The notes beneath the pieces were generated by a model. That model saw only the letters and a list, made by a program, of their open reading frames with translations. It did not search any database and was not told where the DNA came from. The position numbers and the translations under genes were made by a program. From Candidatus Omnitrophota bacterium (GTDB taxonomy: Bacteria; Omnitrophota; Gorgyraeia; B26-G9), in NCBI GenBank assembly GCA_022013205.1, contig JAKLQT010000144.1, positions 1-7,830 of the forward strand: 7,830 nucleotides of DNA. The letters run 5' to 3'. Of the stretch, positions 5,812 to 7,830 are shown one piece after another (position 1 is the stretch's first letter; the number at the start of each line of letters is the position of its first letter).

Positions 5812-6524
5812 TGGAAGCTAAAATACTTTTTAATAGCGAGGCAATATCTGAAAAATTATCAATTGGCTGGGGATTTTCCTGTCTGGTTAATAAGTGTGTT
5901 TTATTTGATACCGGGGAAAAAGATGAATATTTATTTAACAATATAGCAAATATGGAGATCGATATTTCCCGCATAAAAACAGTTGTAATTTCTCATGACC
6001 ATTGGGATCATATCGGCGGGTTATGGAAATTACTGGAACAGCAAAAGGGAATCAAAGTATATTCATGCCCGAATTTTAATTCAGAGTTTAAAAAAAAGGT
6101 TGAGCAATCACAGGGGATTTTAATAGAATCAGATAAATTTGTGGAGATCGAGAAAAATATTTTTGTAACCGGAGAAATTAAGGGGACTTATAAGGGAGAA
6201 TATATGCCGGAACAGGCACTTGTTATAAAGACAAAAAAGGGTATCAGCATAATAACAGGATGCTCTCATCCCGGTATTATAAAAATGCTGAAAAAAATAA
6301 ATAATGAGTTTCCCCAGGAATTAATTTATTCGGTATTTGGCGGATTTCATTTGATGGATGAAGATAATCGTTATATAGAAAACATAGCTGAGCAATTCAG
6401 AGAAATGAAGATTAAAAAAGCCGGGCCTACTCATTGCAGCGGCAAAGAGGCGGAAGGGATTTTTAAAGAGAAATACGGCAATAACTTTATCACGCTAAAA
6501 TCGGGTCAGATTTTAGATATTTAA
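5811..6524 (+). CDS. Metallo-beta-lactamase-fold hydrolase (COG1237 type)
   Basis: This 237-residue protein has the metal-binding motif SHDHWDH (H62, H64, D66, H67), the further ligands TGCSHPG (H153) and GGFHL (H180), and a C-terminal PTHCSG (H208). These are hallmarks of COG1237, often named 7,8-dihydropterin-6-yl-methyl-4-(beta-D-ribofuranosyl)aminobenzene 5'-phosphate synthase, a name poorly supported for bacterial members. Metal-dependent hydrolysis is expected from the intact ligands; the substrate is unknown. Residues 1-40 (LSIGWGFSCLV and LFDTG) are normal for the family, so the gene looks full length. The ATG at 5811 overlaps the TAA of the FmdB frame and has no clear Shine-Dalgarno, so efficient translation would have relied on coupling to that now-interrupted gene. 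It is the only intact gene between 5309 and 6658. Confidence 0.9.
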   Translation: MEAKILFNSEAISEKLSIGWGFSCLVNKCVLFDTGEKDEYLFNNIANMEIDISRIKTVVISHDHWDHIGGLWKLLEQQKGIKVYSCPNFNSEFKKKVEQSQGILIESDKFVEIEKNIFVTGEIKGTYKGEYMPEQALVIKTKKGISIITGCSHPGIIKMLKKINNEFPQELIYSVFGGFHLMDEDNRYIENIAEQFREMKIKKAGPTHCSGKEAEGIFKEKYGNNFITLKSGQILDI

Positions 6525-6542
6525 AAATAAATTTTTAAATAT
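6517..6542. repeat. A/T-only perfect inverted repeat
   Basis: ATATTTAAAAA (6517-6527) and TTTTTAAATAT (6532-6542) are perfect 11-base arms around TAAA. They cover the stop of the metallo-hydrolase gene and the first ATG of the radical-SAM remnant. It might act as a weak bidirectional 3' structure, but an A/T-only stem is unstable and chance is likely. Confidence 0.35.
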
Positions 6543-6627
6543 GATGAAAAAATTAATAATAAAAGGGTTCATTCAAAATTCTTTATTGGACTGGGAGGGG
6601 GAAATTATTAAAAGAATAAAAAACTAG
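6541..6627 (+). pseudogene. Truncated N-terminus of a radical-SAM activating enzyme
   Basis: This 28-codon frame reads MMKKLIIKGFIQNSLLDWEG and then EIIKRIKN before TAG. The IKGFIxxSLLDWEGxI pattern is the N-terminal strand and turn of NrdG/PflA-like activating enzymes, where it is normally followed by an FxxGCNFRCPFCH cluster loop. That loop and everything after it are missing, so no 4Fe-4S or SAM site remains. The remaining sequence up to the NifU-type gene shows no further match. There is no Shine-Dalgarno at 6541. I read it as the stub of a gene lost by internal deletion; the short match means it could be coincidence. Confidence 0.5.
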
Positions 6628-6658
6628 TTAATCGCGATAAGCTAAGTAGAGAGGGTTT

Positions 6659-7045
6659 ATGATTATGGAAGACAATTTAAATTCCTATCCAAAAGAGTTA
6701 CAAGTATTGGTAAAGCATCCGCAATATTTCGGCCGGATGAACGCGCCGGATGGAGCAGCAGTTCTTAAAGGGCTTTGCGGAGATGAGATGGAATTTTATC
6801 TTGATATCGAAGATAGGATAATTCAGGATGTTAAATTTTTTACAAATGGGTGCGAGGCGACAATTGCCTGCGGTGAAATAGCCGCGCGATTAGCTAAGGG
6901 CAGATCTATTGATAGCGCTTTGGGTATTTCACCAAAACAGGTCAAAGATATTTTAAAGGCATTACCCGCGGAGCATAGTCATTGCCCAATACTAGCTATA
7001 AGCACTCTTTACAGGGCAATTGCCGATTATTTATTAAAGGTATAA
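6659..7045 (+). CDS. NifU/IscU-type Fe-S cluster assembly scaffold
   Basis: This 128-residue protein has the NifU N-terminal/IscU scaffold fold, on which Fe-S clusters are assembled before transfer. The three cluster cysteines are present: C40 in GLCGDEM, C65 in TNGCEATIACGE and C109 in HSHCPILA. An Asp (D42) follows the first Cys, as in the family. The opening YPKELQVLVKHPQYFGRMNAPDG replaces the usual NPRNVG segment. The C-terminal redox and Nfu domains of full NifU are absent, which is normal for this class. The start is ATG 6659 with gagggt four bases upstream; ATG 6665 is an alternative with a longer spacing. No cysteine desulfurase lies nearby, so sulfur must come from elsewhere. It fits the metal-cluster theme of the window. 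Confidence 0.88.
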   Translation: MIMEDNLNSYPKELQVLVKHPQYFGRMNAPDGAAVLKGLCGDEMEFYLDIEDRIIQDVKFFTNGCEATIACGEIAARLAKGRSIDSALGISPKQVKDILKALPAEHSHCPILAISTLYRAIADYLLKV

Positions 7046-7130
7046 CCAGGATATAAAAATAATAGCTGCCGGTTTTTCCTTTATTATTCGTAAAAGATGC
7101 TAAATGAACTTTTGAAAAAGGAGATTTGAA

Positions 7131-7346
7131 ATGCCATTTGGTTTTGGAAGGGGAAGAGAACTTTCATTTTACATGTTAAAGAATAATTACGTCGATATTT
7201 ACAAAATCAAAGAGGATTTTAGCGTAAGAGAAACCTTAGAGCAATATCGAAGCGGACAACTGGAGTTAATTACCGCGCCAACACATCCGCTTGAAGAATC
7301 GCAAATCGATAACAAGGCGAAAAGTAATGAGATTAAATTTTCGTAA
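7131..7346 (+). CDS. Small hypothetical protein, MPFGFGRGR start
   Basis: This 71-residue protein has no family I recognise. It opens MPFGFGRGRELSFYMLKNNY, and the Gly/Arg-rich first nine residues recall the start of DUF5320-type proteins such as the one at 239. The middle (DIYKIKEDFSVRETLEQYRS) is predicted helical and charged, and the tail from about 47 is polar. It has no cysteine, signal peptide or membrane segment. A good ribosome site (AAAGGAG, 7117-7123) sits seven bases before the ATG, and thioredoxin follows after 30 bases, so it is probably expressed. The link to thioredoxin suggests a shared role, but only by position. Confidence 0.65.
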   Translation: MPFGFGRGRELSFYMLKNNYVDIYKIKEDFSVRETLEQYRSGQLELITAPTHPLEESQIDNKAKSNEIKFS

Positions 7347-7376
7347 TAATATTTTAAAAGAAAAAAGGGAGGTAAT

Positions 7377-7694
7377 ATGGAAGTTAATGTTAATGATAAG
7401 AATTTCAAACAAGAGGTGCTTGAATCAACGACTCCTGTTTTAGTGGATTTCTGGGCAGAGTGGTGCGGGCCGTGCCGCATAGTTGCGCCTGTAGTTGAAG
7501 AGATAGCAAAAGAATATCAAGGAAAATTAAAGGTATGTAAAATAAATGTGGACGAAGCTTCTGAAACAGCATCTAGTTACGGAATAATGAGTATTCCGAC
7601 ATTAGTTGTTTTTAAGAACGGTGAGGTTGTTGATAAAGTTGTCGGAGCACTACCTAAGGAAAAATTAGAAGCTTTGGTTAAGCCGCATATTTAA
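7377..7694 (+). CDS. trxA: Thioredoxin
   Basis: This 105-residue protein is a standard-length thioredoxin, the cytosolic disulfide reductant recharged by thioredoxin reductase. The active site is FWAEWCGPCR with WCGPC at 29-33. The cis-Pro follows in YGIMSIPTLVVF, and the last helix is EKLEALVKPHI. All key residues are intact and there is no signal peptide. GGGAGG (7367-7372) lies four bases before the ATG. No thioredoxin reductase gene is in view, although the flavoprotein at 3057 belongs to the wider disulfide-reductase group. A GC-rich palindrome starts about 20 bases after the stop. It may be a terminator-like stem or, more likely, the left end of an insertion sequence. Confidence 0.95.
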   Translation: MEVNVNDKNFKQEVLESTTPVLVDFWAEWCGPCRIVAPVVEEIAKEYQGKLKVCKINVDEASETASSYGIMSIPTLVVFKNGEVVDKVVGALPKEKLEALVKPHI

Positions 7695-7713
7695 TCTCAG
7701 GTGGTTAATTCCT

Positions 7714-7727
7714 CGCGGCTTGCCGCG
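7714..7727. repeat. GC-rich palindrome, likely IS left-end hairpin
   Basis: CGCGGC-TT-GCCGCG is a perfect six-base stem with a two-base spacer; in practice the loop would be about four bases after opening one pair. It stands in otherwise AT-rich sequence and is followed by ttccgttt rather than a clear T-run, so it is a poor terminator. Its distance before the transposase start fits an IS200/IS605 subterminal hairpin. Confidence 0.55.
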
Positions 7728-7779
7728 GTTCCGTTTAAAAATGAAATAAGCAATTTGTAACGTTAGGACAAAAAGGTTG

Positions 7780-7788
7780 TGATATAAT
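7780..7788 (+). promoter_or_regulatory. Extended -10 promoter element
   Basis: TGATATAAT contains a perfect TATAAT at 7783-7788 with the TGn extension. No good -35 lies 16-18 bases upstream; TTGTAA at 7755-7760 is 22 bases away. It lies only 3-6 bases before the GTG codons at 7792 and 7795, so transcription from it would give an almost leaderless transposase message or start inside the gene. It may drive low-level tnpA expression, or it may be chance. Confidence 0.35.
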
Positions 7789-7794
7789 GAAGTG

Positions 7795-7830
7795 GTGAGT
7801 AAATATATCCATAAACGACATAATGTTTCA
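7795..7830 (+). CDS. tnpA: IS200/IS605-family transposase TnpA, N-terminal fragment
   Basis: Twelve codons are visible before the window ends, reading VSKYIHKRHNVS with GTG as start, or GTG 7792 one codon earlier. This matches the N-terminus of the HUH-type Y1 transposase that cuts and pastes single-stranded IS200/IS605 DNA. The catalytic HUH and Tyr residues lie beyond the window, so activity cannot be judged. No strong Shine-Dalgarno is present, which is common for these poorly translated transposases. The identity rests on a short but distinctive match. Confidence 0.6.
   Translation, partial: MSKYIHKRHNVS

Larger units (their letters stand above)
7711..7830 (+). mobile_element. Left end of an IS200/IS605-family element (partial)
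   Basis: The last 12 codons of the window read VSKYIHKRHNVS from GTG 7795, which matches the very conserved start of IS200/IS605 TnpA (SKYIHKSHNVS-type). About 70 bases upstream CGCGGC (7714-7719) pairs with GCCGCG (7722-7727), a palindrome of the kind that TnpA binds near the element's left end. The element is cut by the window edge. Its exact 5' boundary cannot be fixed, since these elements make no target duplications; 7711 is only a guess at the palindrome's edge. It has landed just behind thioredoxin, leaving that gene whole. Confidence 0.6.

Noticed and set aside
6586..6614. TTGGAC with TAAAAG 17 bases on, as promoter of the NifU-type gene
   Set aside because: The -10 is poor and the -35 lies inside the radical-SAM remnant; not better than chance.
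7055..7090. AATAATA/TATTATT inverted repeat after the NifU-type gene
   Set aside because: The stem is A/T-only with a long loop and no T-run, so it is not a credible terminator.
1..7830. CRISPR array, tRNA or rRNA genes
   Set aside because: I saw no regularly spaced repeats, cloverleaf-like sequence or conserved rRNA segments.

Overview
The window looks like a strictly anaerobic bacterium's chromosome. It is moderately AT-rich by eye, has strong Shine-Dalgarno sites and some TTG starts, and is packed with iron-sulfur and metallocofactor genes, all on the + strand. The Shine-Dalgarno match, the peptide deformylase remnant and the thioredoxin argue for a bacterium rather than an archaeon. I cannot place it in a phylum from the sequence alone.

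Layout. Positions 1-238 are a leader with a palindrome resembling a Fur-family operator (2-16) and several hairpins, ending in an almost full-length Shine-Dalgarno sequence. Positions 239-5308 hold a tight operon-like run: a Gly/Met/Cys-rich DUF5320-type protein, two NifX/NifB-fold proteins (the family of orange protein, ORP), a 40-residue Cys-rich protein, a SAM methyltransferase, an Fe-S MinD-type ATPase, a CoA-disulfide-reductase-like flavoprotein with one frameshift, and a second Fe-S MinD-type ATPase. Paired MinD/Mrp ATPases beside NifX-fold proteins recall the orp locus of Desulfovibrio, whose orange protein binds a Mo-Cu cluster. The likely role is assembly, carriage or redox handling of a metal-sulfur cofactor. 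The flavoprotein and methyltransferase are additions I cannot explain.

Positions 5309-6658 are a zone of gene decay around one intact gene. It holds the C-terminal end of a peptide deformylase, an FmdB-type zinc ribbon gene with two in-frame stops (TAG and TGA), an intact COG1237-type metallo-beta-lactamase-fold gene, and the first residues of a radical-SAM activating enzyme. The readthrough FmdB frame ends exactly at a TAATG junction with the metallo-hydrolase gene, so the ancestral frame is clear.

Positions 6659-7694 hold a NifU-type scaffold, a small unrecognised protein and thioredoxin, each with its own ribosome site. After thioredoxin comes a GC-rich palindrome, an extended -10 box and the first 12 codons of what appears to be an IS200/IS605-family TnpA transposase, cut by the window edge. 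The main points to follow up are the ORP-like system, the disrupted or recoded frames, and the IS end.
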